64,000 bases of DNA, taken from contig NZ_FCOA02000013.1 of NCBI RefSeq assembly GCF_001544875.2, positions 124,001 through 188,000 on the forward strand, written 5' to 3'. Made by a program: the position numbers and the translations under genes. The notes beneath the pieces are model-generated. The model saw only the letters and a list, made by a program, of their open reading frames with translations. It ran no database searches and had not been told where the DNA came from. Below are positions 36,006 to 44,400 of the stretch, one piece after another; the stretch's first letter is position 1, and the number at the start of each line of letters is the position of its first letter. This DNA is from Caballeronia hypogeia. GTDB taxonomy: Bacteria; Pseudomonadota; Gammaproteobacteria; Burkholderiales; Burkholderiaceae.

Positions 36006-38405
36006 TTGAACGACGACGTCCTTCGCTCGACCATCCCCGAATCGCCGCTCGACCCCGATTTGCTCCAAAAGATGCACGCGTACTGGCGGGCCTGCAATTA
36101 CCTGTCGGTCGGAATGATCTACCTCCGCGCGAATCCGCTCCTGCGCGAGCCGCTCGAACCCGAGCACATCAAGCGTCGGCTGCTCGGGCACTGGGGATCG
36201 GACCCGGGTCAGTCCTTCGTGTGGGTGCACCTGAACCGTCTGATTCGGCGCGACGATCTCAACGTGCTGTTCGTCTCGGGCCCCGGTCACGGCGCGCCCG
36301 CGACGCTCGCCAATTCTTACCTCGAAGGCCATTACTCGGAAATCTATCCCGATCGCAGCGCCGACGAGCGCGGCATGCTCCGGCTGTTTCGCGTGTTTTC
36401 GTCGCCGGGCGGGATCGGCTCGCACTGCACGCCCGAAACGCCGGGATCGATTCACGAAGGGGGCGAGCTCGGCTACAGCCTGTCGCATGCGTTCGGCGCG
36501 GCGTTTGACAATCCCGATCTGATCGTCGCGGCGGTCGTCGGCGACGGCGAAGCGGAAACCGGCCCGCTCGCCACGTCCTGGCATTCGAACAAGTTTCTCA
36601 ATCCGGCGACCGACGGCGCCGTCTTGCCGATTCTTCATCTCAACGGCTACAAGATCGCCAATCCGACGATCCTCGCGCGCATTCCGCACGACGAGCTCGA
36701 AGACCTGTTCCGCGGCTACGGCTACATGCCCTATTTCGTCGAAGGCGACGAGCCCCAAGCGATGCATCAGCGCATGGCCGCCACGCTCGAACGCTGCATC
36801 GCCGATATCCGCTCGATCCAGGCTAACGCGCGCGCCAATCCGGAAAACGCCACACGCGCCCGCTGGCCGATGATCGTGCTGCGCACACCGAAGGGCTGGA
36901 CCGGACCGAAGGAGGTCAATGGCCACAAGGTGGAGAACTTCTGGCGCTCGCATCAGGTGCCGATCGCCGATCCGGCGACTAATCGGCGCAGTCTCGCGTT
37001 GCTCGAAGCGTGGATGCGCAGCTACCGGCCCGAGGAACTGTTCGACGAAAACGGCCGTCTGATCGAGACCTTGCGCGCGCTCGCGCCGGAGGGCACGCGG
37101 CGCATCAGCGCGAATCCGCACGCGAACGGCGGCTTGCGTTCGCAATCGCTCGACATGCCCGACATTCGCGACTTCGCTTTCGAGTTCAAGCGCGCGGCGG
37201 CCGTCTATCAGTCGCCGACGGCCGTGCTCGCCACCTTCCTGCGCGAGGTGATCCGCCGGAACATGACGAGCTTCCGCCTGTTCGGCCCGGATGAAACCGC
37301 GAGCAACAAGCTCGACGGCGTGTACGAGGTGTCCGGCAAGCGCTGGCTCGCGCAGACGCTCCCGGAAGACGAAGACGGCGGCGCGCTGTCCATCGACGGC
37401 CGTGTGATGGAGATGCTTTCCGAGCACACGCTCGAAGGCTGGTTCGAAGGTTATGTGCTGACGGGACGTCATGGCCTGTTCGCGACCTACGAGGCGTTCG
37501 TGCACGTGATCGATTCGATGTTCAACCAGCACGCGAAGTGGCTCGAAAAAGCGAAGAACGAACTCGACTGGCGGCGTCCGGTGCCGTCGATCAATCTGCT
37601 CATCACCTCGCTCGTGTGGCGGCAGGATCACAACGGCTTCACGCATCAGGACCCCGGATTTCTCGATGTGGTCACGAACAAGAGCCCGGGCGTCGTACGC
37701 ATCTATCTGCCGCCCGATGCGAACTGCCTGTTGAGCGTCGCGGATCATTGCCTGCGCTCGCACGATTACGTAAACGTGATCGTCGCGGACAAGCAGCCGC
37801 ATCTGCAATATCTGAGCATGAAGGACGCCATCGTGCATTGCGCGAAGGGTATCGGCATCTGGGACTGGGCCTCGACCGATCAGGGCGCGGAGCCGGACGC
37901 GGTGATCGCCTGCGCGGGCGACATCGCGACAATGGAAGCGCTCGCCGCCGTCGAGATTCTCAAGGCGAACTGCGCCGATCTGAAGCTGCGCTTCGTCAAT
38001 GTGGTCGACCTGTTCCGGCTCATGCCCGACAGCGATCACCCGCACGGCCTCGCCGATCGCGATTTCGATTCCATCTTCACGCGCGACAAGCCGGTCATCT
38101 TCAACTTCCATTCGTACGCGTCGCTGGTGCACAAGCTCACGTACAACCGCACGAATCACGCGAACATGCACGTGCACGGGTATCGCGAGCGCGGCAACAT
38201 CAACACGCCGTTCGAGCTCGCGATCATCAACGGCGTGGATCGCTACACGCTCGCGATCGACGTGATCGACCGCGTGCCGCGCATCGCGGGCAGCAGCGCG
38301 CACACGAAGGAATGGCTCAAAGGTCAGATCATCGAGAGCGTGCGATACGCACACGAGGAAGGCATCGACCGCGACGAGATTCGCGAGTGGACGTGGAAAG
38401 GCTGA
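36006..38405 (+). CDS. xfp: Phosphoketolase (xylulose-5-P/fructose-6-P)
   Basis: A 799-aa thiamine-diphosphate enzyme that splits xylulose-5-phosphate or fructose-6-phosphate with phosphate into acetyl-phosphate and glyceraldehyde-3-phosphate or erythrose-4-phosphate. Signature pieces are [26 protein letters not shown], the ThDP-binding [14 protein letters not shown], and [20 protein letters not shown]. The start is TTG at 36006, preceded by GGGAGA; the first ATG would remove 22 conserved residues. The next frame is an acetate-kinase remnant, matching the usual xfp-ackA pairing. Confidence 0.95.
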   Translation: MNDDVLRSTIPESPLDPDLLQKMHAYWRACNYLSVGMIYLRANPLLREPLEPEHIKRRLLGHWGSDPGQSFVWVHLNRLIRRDDLNVLFVSGPGHGAPATLANSYLEGHYSEIYPDRSADERGMLRLFRVFSSPGGIGSHCTPETPGSIHEGGELGYSLSHAFGAAFDNPDLIVAAVVGDGEAETGPLATSWHSNKFLNPATDGAVLPILHLNGYKIANPTILARIPHDELEDLFRGYGYMPYFVEGDEPQAMHQRMAATLERCIADIRSIQANARANPENATRARWPMIVLRTPKGWTGPKEVNGHKVENFWRSHQVPIADPATNRRSLALLEAWMRSYRPEELFDENGRLIETLRALAPEGTRRISANPHANGGLRSQSLDMPDIRDFAFEFKRAAAVYQSPTAVLATFLREVIRRNMTSFRLFGPDETASNKLDGVYEVSGKRWLAQTLPEDEDGGALSIDGRVMEMLSEHTLEGWFEGYVLTGRHGLFATYEAFVHVIDSMFNQHAKWLEKAKNELDWRRPVPSINLLITSLVWRQDHNGFTHQDPGFLDVVTNKSPGVVRIYLPPDANCLLSVADHCLRSHDYVNVIVADKQPHLQYLSMKDAIVHCAKGIGIWDWASTDQGAEPDAVIACAGDIATMEALAAVEILKANCADLKLRFVNVVDLFRLMPDSDHPHGLADRDFDSIFTRDKPVIFNFHSYASLVHKLTYNRTNHANMHVHGYRERGNINTPFELAIINGVDRYTLAIDVIDRVPRIAGSSAHTKEWLKGQIIESVRYAHEEGIDRDEIREWTWKG

Positions 38406-38409
38406 CGCG

Positions 38410-38580
38410 ATGGACGACGGCAATCCGATCGTGCTCGGCGGCGGGATCGGCCAGCACAGCGAGGCGATCCGCGCGCAGGTCACCAATGGGCTGACGTTTC
38501 TGGGAGCGCAACATCGCCTGGTCGCGACGCATGAGGAACCGCAGATTGCGCGGCATTGCGGGAGCTTGCTCGCGGCTTAG
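38410..38580 (+). pseudogene. ackA: Acetate kinase C-terminal remnant
   Basis: A 56-codon frame starting five bases after the xfp stop. It reads IVLGGGIGQHSEAIRAQV, then GLTFLGAQHRLVATHEEPQIARH. These match the AckA C-terminal motifs FTGGIGENSxxxR and the final VxxTxEExxIAR, but the ~25 residues that normally separate FLG from the last strand are missing, as are the first ~300 residues. It looks like the stub left by deletion of an xfp-linked ackA. A short product could still be made, but it cannot be a kinase. Confidence 0.82.
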
Positions 38581-38651
38581 TAGCTTCTTGCATGCGGCAT
38601 GCGAAATGCCATCTGGTCGAATGCATGCAAAATGCAGTGGGCAAAAAGACA

Positions 38652-38688
38652 GCGCCCGGCGGACTGGATCTCGCCGGGCGCATTTTTT
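38652..38688 (+). terminator. Rho-independent terminator between xfp unit and MFS gene
   Basis: Stem GCGCCCGGCG (38652-38661) pairs with CGCCGGGCGC (38672-38681), followed by ATTTTTT. The minus side also has a T-rich tail (TGTCTTTTT), so it probably serves both convergent transcripts. Confidence 0.9.
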
Positions 38689-38707
38689 CATCAGAACCGC
38701 GTGATGC

Positions 38708-40045
38708 TCAAGACGCATGCTCCGCGTGATCTCGCTGCTTGAGCGATTGTGGCAAGCCGAACAGCAGCAACAGCGCGCACACCACGCTCATCGCGCCGAT
38801 CGCATACAGCGCGGGCGTCGTGCTGCCCATCGTGTCGCGAATGCGTCCGACCATCACCGGGCTCACGATGCCGCCCAGTTGCCCCAGCGTATTGATCAGC
38901 GCGATGCCGCCCGCCGCGCCCGCTCCGGTCAAAAGCTTCGGCGGCAATGCCCAGAACGCCGGAATCGATGCGATGACGCCGGCGCCCATCACGCCGAGCG
39001 CGGCGATCAGGAGAGTCGTCTGCTTGTCGAAGACGCCCGCCGCGAAGAAGCCGACTGCGGCCATCACGAGAAGCGTCGCGACGAACTTGCGGCGCTCGCC
39101 CGAGCGGTCCGACATGCGGCCGACCACCACCATGCAGATCGCGCCGCAGATATACGGCACCGCCGTCAGCAGGCCGATGATCGTCGGGTTCTGCGTGCCC
39201 GCCGCGCGGATCAGGTGCGGCGCCCAGAAGTTGAGACCATACGACGCGACCTGAATCAAAAAGTAGATCAGACCGAGCATCAGGAAGCCAGGCGTGCGGA
39301 TCGCGCCGAGCAGCGAATGCCCGGTGTCCGTGTGCTGGCTTTGCGTGGAGATCTGGCTCGTCAGCCAGGTCTTCTCGGCGCCCGTGAGCCACGCGGCGTC
39401 ATCGACGCGATCCTTCAGCACCTTGAGCACGAGAATGCCGAGCAGCACGCACGGCATGCCGCCGAGCAGGAACAGCCAGTGCCATCCCGCGATGCCCGCT
39501 ACGCCGTTCATGTGTCCGAGCACCAGTCCCGACAGCGGCGCGCCGAACAGACCCGAGAACGCCGACGCGAGAAACAGCATCGACGTGATGCGGCCGCGAT
39601 AACTCGCCGGGAACCACAGCGTGAGGTAATACAGCACGCCCGGCGCGAAGCCCGCTTCCATCGCGCCGATGATGAAGCGCAGTCCGTAGAACTGCCACTC
39701 CGTCTGCACGAACACCATGAGCGCGGTCGCGATACCCCACGAAATCATGATGCGCGCGATCCAGCGCCGCGCGCCGACCTTGTACAGCAGCATGTTGCTC
39801 GGCACTTCGAAGATCACGTAGCCGATCACGAAAAGGCTCGCGCCGAGGCCGTAAGCGGTGTCGGACAGACCGAGCGAGCTCTGCATCTGGAATTTCGCGA
39901 AGCTGATGTTGATGCGGTCGAAGAACGCGAAGAAATAGCACAGCATGATGAGCGGCATCAGCCGCAACGCCACCTTGCGGATGATGCCCGAGGTGTTCTC
40001 CAGAATGTGCGGCTTGTCGGCCGCATTGACGCTTAGGTCGCTCAT
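38708..40045 (-). CDS. MFS transporter, anion:cation symporter (ACS) family
   Basis: A 445-aa protein with 12 predicted membrane helices. Motifs include YFFAFFDRINISFAKFQM in helix 1 (ACS-type), the cytoplasmic signature loops GARRWIARIMISWG and GRMSDRSGERRKF. ACS carriers take up organic anions such as tartrate, phthalate or hexuronates with H+ or Na+. It starts at MSDLSVNAADK with GGAGA upstream. It lies 32 bp after the HMG-CoA-lyase-type gene on the same strand and probably imports the substrate of that pathway. Confidence 0.9.
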   Translation of the reverse strand: MSDLSVNAADKPHILENTSGIIRKVALRLMPLIMLCYFFAFFDRINISFAKFQMQSSLGLSDTAYGLGASLFVIGYVIFEVPSNMLLYKVGARRWIARIMISWGIATALMVFVQTEWQFYGLRFIIGAMEAGFAPGVLYYLTLWFPASYRGRITSMLFLASAFSGLFGAPLSGLVLGHMNGVAGIAGWHWLFLLGGMPCVLLGILVLKVLKDRVDDAAWLTGAEKTWLTSQISTQSQHTDTGHSLLGAIRTPGFLMLGLIYFLIQVASYGLNFWAPHLIRAAGTQNPTIIGLLTAVPYICGAICMVVVGRMSDRSGERRKFVATLLVMAAVGFFAAGVFDKQTTLLIAALGVMGAGVIASIPAFWALPPKLLTGAGAAGGIALINTLGQLGGIVSPVMVGRIRDTMGSTTPALYAIGAMSVVCALLLLFGLPQSLKQRDHAEHAS

Positions 40046-40077
40046 GGTTGTCTCCAATATTGTTTTGGTGTTTCGAA

Positions 40078-41028
40078 TCAGATCGTGTTCACGTAATCGG
40101 GAGCCGGATGCAGGTCGCAATTGCGTCCCGCCTTCGCGATTTGCCCCGGCACGTCATGCCCGACGAGCGCGGGAAGCGTGCGCGACAGGGTGATCAGCTT
40201 CTGCAGATCGGCGCCGGTGGGAATACCCATTTCGTCGCACATGTTCACGAGGTCTTCGGTACAGATGTTTCCCGATGCGCCCGGCGCGAACGGACAGCCG
40301 CCGAGCCCGCCGAGCGCGGCGTCGAAGCGGCGCGCGCCCGCGTCGTAGGCAGCGAGCACGTTGACGAGACCGAGACCGCGCGTGTTGTGGAAGTGCAGCG
40401 TGAGATCGGCGGCGCTCACGTGTTCGAGCACGCGTGAAACGAGCCGCGCGACCTGGCGCGGATTCGCCATGCCGGTGGTATCGGCGAGCGTGATGCCTGG
40501 GATGCCCATCTCGCGATACGTCCGCGCGATCGACACGACGCGCTCCTCGTCGATGCGTCCTTCGAACGGACAGCCGAACGCCGTCGCAACGGTCGCATTC
40601 AACGAGACTTTTGCATTCGTAATGCCTTGTACCAATCGCACGACGTCGCCGAAACCGGTCAGCGACGACTCGCAGCTCATGCGCATATTCGCCCGGTTGT
40701 GGGTCTGGCTCGACGACATGACGAGGTTCAGCTCATCGGCGTTCGCGGCGAGCGCGCGCTCCGCGCCCTTCACGTTCGGCACCAGCGCGACATAGATCAC
40801 GTCCGGTGCACGCCGGATGCCGTTGAACACCGCATCGCCGTCGCGCAGCGCGGGAATCGCCTTGGGCGACACGAACGAGCCCGCCTCGATGCGCGTGAAG
40901 CCGCACGCCGAAAGGCCATCGATCAGCTCGATCTTGTCTTCGGTTTCGACCCACTGCTTTTCGATCTGCAGGCCGTCGCGGGGCGCGACTTCCTGCACGA
41001 TCAACGGTTCTTTGCATTCAAAATTCAT
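40078..41028 (-). CDS. Hydroxymethylglutaryl-CoA lyase family enzyme
   Basis: A 316-aa DRE-TIM-barrel lyase. The catalytic Arg is in APRDGLQ, metal ligands in LHFHNTRGLG, and the C-terminal loop signature with active-site Cys is GGLGGCPFAPGASGNI. Members cleave 3-hydroxy-3-methylglutaryl-CoA to acetoacetate and acetyl-CoA, or related hydroxyacyl-CoAs. The ATG at 41028 overlaps the CoA-transferase stop by 4 bp, so the CoA-ester made by that enzyme is probably the substrate here. Confidence 0.92.
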   Translation of the reverse strand: MNFECKEPLIVQEVAPRDGLQIEKQWVETEDKIELIDGLSACGFTRIEAGSFVSPKAIPALRDGDAVFNGIRRAPDVIYVALVPNVKGAERALAANADELNLVMSSSQTHNRANMRMSCESSLTGFGDVVRLVQGITNAKVSLNATVATAFGCPFEGRIDEERVVSIARTYREMGIPGITLADTTGMANPRQVARLVSRVLEHVSAADLTLHFHNTRGLGLVNVLAAYDAGARRFDAALGGLGGCPFAPGASGNICTEDLVNMCDEMGIPTGADLQKLITLSRTLPALVGHDVPGQIAKAGRNCDLHPAPDYVNTI

Positions 41029-42218
41029 TGCACCGCTCCTTCGGCGCGCAGACGCGCCACTTCGTCGGCTTGGAAACCGAGCGATTCCAGAACCGACGCC
41101 GTATGCTCGCCCAGCGCCGGACCTTGCCAGCGCACTACGCCCGGCGTGTCGGAAAGCTTCGGCACGATGCCCGGCATCTTCACCGATGCGCCGCCCGGCA
41201 AATCCGCGTTCAGCAGCATGTCGCGCGCTTGATAGTGCACATCGCCAACGATGTCCGCGACCGAATAGATGCGGCCCGCCGGCACTTCCTCGCGTTCGAG
41301 CGTGGCCAGCACGTCGTCCATCGAGTGATGCGAGGTCCACGCGGTGATCGCTTCGTCGAGCATCGTGTTTTGCTTCACGCGGCCGTCGTTGTGCGCGAGC
41401 GCGGGATCGTCCGCGAGATCGGCGCGGCCGATCACGTTCATCAGGCGCTTGTAGATCGGATCGCTATTGCCCGCGATAACGACGAAACCGCCGTCCTCCG
41501 TGCGATAGGTGTTCGACGGCGCAATGCCCGGCAGCGCGCCGCCGCTGCGCTCGCGTACATGGCCGAGCAGGTCGTATTCGGGAACCAGACTTTCCATCAG
41601 GCTGAAGACGCTTTCCACCAGCGAGACGTCGACGACCTGGCCATCGCCCTGGCCGGTCTTCACGCGCAGCACCGACATCAGCGCGCCGATCACGCCATGC
41701 AGCGACGCGAGCGAATCGCCCAGGCTCACGCCGACGCGGGCCGGCAGACCTTCCGCGTCGCCGGTCGTGTAGCGGATGCCGCCCATCGCCTCGCCGATCG
41801 CGCCGAAGCCAGGACGATCGCGGTACGGGCCCGTCTGGCCGTAGCCGGAGATGCGGACCATGGTCAGCTTCGGGTTTATTGCATGCAAAATGTCCCAGCC
41901 GAGCCCGAGCTTCTCCAGCGCGCCCGGACGCATGTTTTCGATGACGATGTCGGCATCGGCGGCGAGTCGCTTGATGACGTCCGCACCTTCGGGCGACTTG
42001 AGGTTCACGCACACTGACTTCTTGTTACGCGATTGCAGATACCACCAGAGAGAAGTGCCCTCGTGGAGCTTGCGCCATTTGCGCAAGGGATCGCCGCCGT
42101 TGGGCGTCTCGATCTTGATGACTTCCGCGCCGAACTCGGCCAGCATGCGCGCGGCGAAAGGCGCGGCGATGAGGGTGCCGATCTCGATGACCCGAATGCC
42201 CTGAAGTGGTCCGCTCAT
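41025..42218 (-). CDS. CaiB/BaiF-type (class III) CoA-transferase
   Basis: A 397-aa enzyme starting MSGPLQGIRVIEIGTLIAAPFAARMLAEFGAEVIKIE, the classic family III N-terminus. The catalytic Asp is in GVSLGDSLASLHG; other family segments are NKKSVCVNLKSPEG, ENMRPGALEKLGLGWD and GYGQTGPYRDRPGF. It would move CoA from a donor such as succinyl-CoA to an organic acid. Coupled by a 4-bp overlap to the lyase, it suggests an activate-and-cleave route for a branched hydroxy-dicarboxylate such as hydroxymethylglutarate or citramalate; the compound is inferred. Confidence 0.92.
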   Translation of the reverse strand: MSGPLQGIRVIEIGTLIAAPFAARMLAEFGAEVIKIETPNGGDPLRKWRKLHEGTSLWWYLQSRNKKSVCVNLKSPEGADVIKRLAADADIVIENMRPGALEKLGLGWDILHAINPKLTMVRISGYGQTGPYRDRPGFGAIGEAMGGIRYTTGDAEGLPARVGVSLGDSLASLHGVIGALMSVLRVKTGQGDGQVVDVSLVESVFSLMESLVPEYDLLGHVRERSGGALPGIAPSNTYRTEDGGFVVIAGNSDPIYKRLMNVIGRADLADDPALAHNDGRVKQNTMLDEAITAWTSHHSMDDVLATLEREEVPAGRIYSVADIVGDVHYQARDMLLNADLPGGASVKMPGIVPKLSDTPGVVRWQGPALGEHTASVLESLGFQADEVARLRAEGAVQ

Positions 42219-42262
42219 ATTGCTCGTCTCCTGATGATGTGCTTTTGATGGAGACAAGCTTA

Positions 42263-42329
42263 TTGGCGAACGCTCGGGTGCGTCCAACCGCATTTCAACA
42301 AGGATCGTTCGCCAAACGCGAACGCTCGG
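42263..42329. promoter_or_regulatory. Inverted and direct repeats ahead of the CoA-transferase gene
   Basis: TTGGCGAACG (42263-42272) and its exact complement CGTTCGCCAA (42306-42315) form a 10+10 inverted repeat. A 12-base direct repeat GCGAACGCTCGG occurs at 42266-42277 and 42318-42329. All lie in the 125-bp gap between lysR and the CoA-transferase gene, as expected for a LysR-type activator array. Confidence 0.55.
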
Positions 42330-42343
42330 CGGCTTTCTGAAAG

Positions 42344-43261
42344 CTATGCGCGCACTTCGACGGTCCGCAGATGATCGAACAACAGGCGGCTCACGGGCGA
42401 AAGCGCATCCGAATCGCGCACGACGATGACAAGGGTGCGCGCGGCCCATTCCTCGTCGAGGGGAGTGGCGGCGAGCCCTAGCTGGCGGCCCATCGCCTCG
42501 AAAACCTGCAGCGGCAGGACGCCCACGCCCATGCCGGCCTGCACCATGCGGCACACGGCGTCGAAGCCCGGCACGTGAATGCGCAGCCGCAACGCGCGGC
42601 CCGCCTGCCGCGCGGCAAGATGAGTGCGCATGTTGATGGAACTCGCGGAATGCAGGCCGATGTGGTCGAAGTCGAGCGTATCGGCGAACGCGACGCTCTC
42701 GCGCTGCGCGAGCGGATGATCTCCCGGCGTCACGATGCACAACCGGTCGTGCCGGTAATGCGTGGTCTCGAGCCCGCGCGTGTCGGAGTCGCCGGAACAG
42801 ATGCCGAGATCGACGAGACTGTCCGCCACGCCTTCGACGATGCCGCCGCTTGGCCGCTCTTCCAGGTCGATCTTGATCTGGCCGTGCACCGCGATGAACG
42901 CGCGCAAGTCTTCGGGCAGGAACTCCACGATGGCCGAGAGATTCGCCATCATCCGCACGTAGCCGCGCACGCCGCTCGCATGCTCCGACAGTTCGATGCC
43001 GATGTTCTCGACATCGCGCAACACGCGCCGCGCATGATGCAGCAGCGTTTCGCCGGCGGGCGTCAACTCCATGCCGCGCGCACGGCGCTCGAACAGCACT
43101 GCGCCTACCGCCTGCTCCAGCTCCAGCAGCCGCTTGCTCGCCGCCGATACGGCGATCGCTTCGCGCTCCGCCGCGCGGGTGAGCGTGCCTTCCTCGAATA
43201 CCGCGAGGAAGAGTTGCAGCGTCGTCAGATCGAGGCGACGGAGGAGATTGCGTGGGGGCAT
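42344..43261 (-). CDS. LysR-family transcription regulator
   Basis: A 305-aa protein. The N-terminal winged HTH (about 8-68) is DLTTLQLFLAVFEEGTLTRAAEREAIAVSAASKRLLELE. The C-terminal periplasmic-binding-protein-like effector domain has typical segments ERPSGGIVEGVADSLVDLGI and GFDAVCRMVQAGMGVGVLPLQ. It sits between the thioesterase and the CoA-transferase operon in the same direction, an arrangement less common than divergent LysR genes. The repeat-rich gap downstream is its likely target. Confidence 0.92.
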   Translation of the reverse strand: MPPRNLLRRLDLTTLQLFLAVFEEGTLTRAAEREAIAVSAASKRLLELEQAVGAVLFERRARGMELTPAGETLLHHARRVLRDVENIGIELSEHASGVRGYVRMMANLSAIVEFLPEDLRAFIAVHGQIKIDLEERPSGGIVEGVADSLVDLGICSGDSDTRGLETTHYRHDRLCIVTPGDHPLAQRESVAFADTLDFDHIGLHSASSINMRTHLAARQAGRALRLRIHVPGFDAVCRMVQAGMGVGVLPLQVFEAMGRQLGLAATPLDEEWAARTLVIVVRDSDALSPVSRLLFDHLRTVEVRA

Positions 43262-43271
43262 CGGAGACGGC

Positions 43272-43658
43272 TCAGCGCGCGTACTTGAAGGTGCCCTGCG
43301 CGCTCGCGATCATCACGCGGTCGTCGACCCACGCCTCGCCGCGCGCGAAGTAGACCGAGCGGCCCTGCCGCTCCAGAAAGCCCTTCGCGACCACCTTGTC
43401 GCCGATGCCGCGGTCGAGGTAATTCACCGTCAGCGAGAGCGTGAAGCCGTGCACCGGCGCAACTCCAGTCGTGAAGAGCCCCGCATAGCCGCAGGCTGCG
43501 TCGAGCAGCGTGGCGATCGCGCCCCCTTGCAGGACGCGCTGCCGGTTCAGATGTCCTGCGTGGATCGGCATGGTGAATTCGGCGTAGCCCGCGCGCCATT
43601 CGGTGAAGGCCGCGCCGAGCGCCTCGAGAAACGGATTATCCAGATCAAGGTTCGCCAC
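43272..43658 (-). CDS. PaaI-type hotdog thioesterase
   Basis: A 128-aa single hotdog domain: AGYAEFTMPIHAGHLNRQRVLQGGAIATLLDAACGYAG is the core helix region with catalytic Asp in LLDAA, and GFTLSLTVNYLDRG the central strand. The usual HGG motif reads QGG here. It would hydrolyse an acyl-CoA. The start is GTG at 43658, five bases behind GGGAGCC; longer frames to 43838 lack a ribosome site. It is 10 bp upstream of lysR, so the two are probably one transcript with the CoA-transferase operon. Confidence 0.83.
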   Translation of the reverse strand: MANLDLDNPFLEALGAAFTEWRAGYAEFTMPIHAGHLNRQRVLQGGAIATLLDAACGYAGLFTTGVAPVHGFTLSLTVNYLDRGIGDKVVAKGFLERQGRSVYFARGEAWVDDRVMIASAQGTFKYAR

Positions 43659-43952
43659 CTTGGCTCCCAATATGCGTGCAGTGCGAGCGATTGTGCCACT
43701 CGCGCGCGCGGCCTGCCGGGCGAAACACAAACGATTCCGGGTAGAAAGGCGTGAAAAAACCCGCGCGCGGCGGGTCGTTTCGACTGAACGGATTAAAAGA
43801 ATTTCAATCCGTCCGGGCTTCGTGGCGCACACAGTCACTTACAGCATCAGCGCTTATGAAACTTCGTCATCAATCGCGCAATGCGGGTGTCTTGTCCGCA
43901 TTCAACCGCACCGTGACATTCCGTGTCACGGACGCAACACAATGCATTGAAG

Positions 43953-44144
43953 TCAGTTATACCCGCGAATCACGCAGGAGTTTTTTTCCTCATCGGTCTT
44001 GGCGAAACGACCGCAAATTTCTGCGACATACTCGGGCTCTCCGGATACCTGGGTGGAACGATGCGAAACGTGTACGCTCGTGTCCGGCGGAATTTCACCG
44101 TCATCGATCCAGGCATAAAAATGCGCGCTCGTATTGGCTTCCAT
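43953..44144 (-). CDS. Small conserved-looking protein, function unknown
   Basis: A 63-aa protein starting MEANTSAHFYAWIDDGEIPPD with GGAGACAG just upstream of the ATG. There are two cysteines (AEICGRF, NSCVIRG) and many charged residues, with no signal or membrane segment. The surrounding 43.8-44.4 kb is less GC-rich than the rest of the window. I do not recognise it. Confidence 0.6.
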   Translation of the reverse strand: MEANTSAHFYAWIDDGEIPPDTSVHVSHRSTQVSGEPEYVAEICGRFAKTDEEKNSCVIRGYN

Positions 44145-44400
44145 GTTCTGTCTCCTATCGGTTAGCGCCAAAGCGTCTGATGGTTCCAGAATGCGCTTCT
44201 CCGGGGCGGCTGGCCCTAGTGGATTTCATTAATGGACGCAGCCCGAACGAATGCCGATGATGATAAGAATGCCCGTTCGAAACGCAGACCGAACCATTTC
44301 GATCCGCTTGATACTCACTCAGCGAAAAGGATGCCCGGTATAAACAGGGCCTACTTAAATGATCGATTACGGGAAAATAGTTTCGTAAGTCTTTTATCAG

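Noticed and set aside
35985-38486. 833-codon minus-strand frame opposite phosphoketolase
   Set aside because: Shadow of xfp; His/Arg/Val-rich with no recognisable fold.
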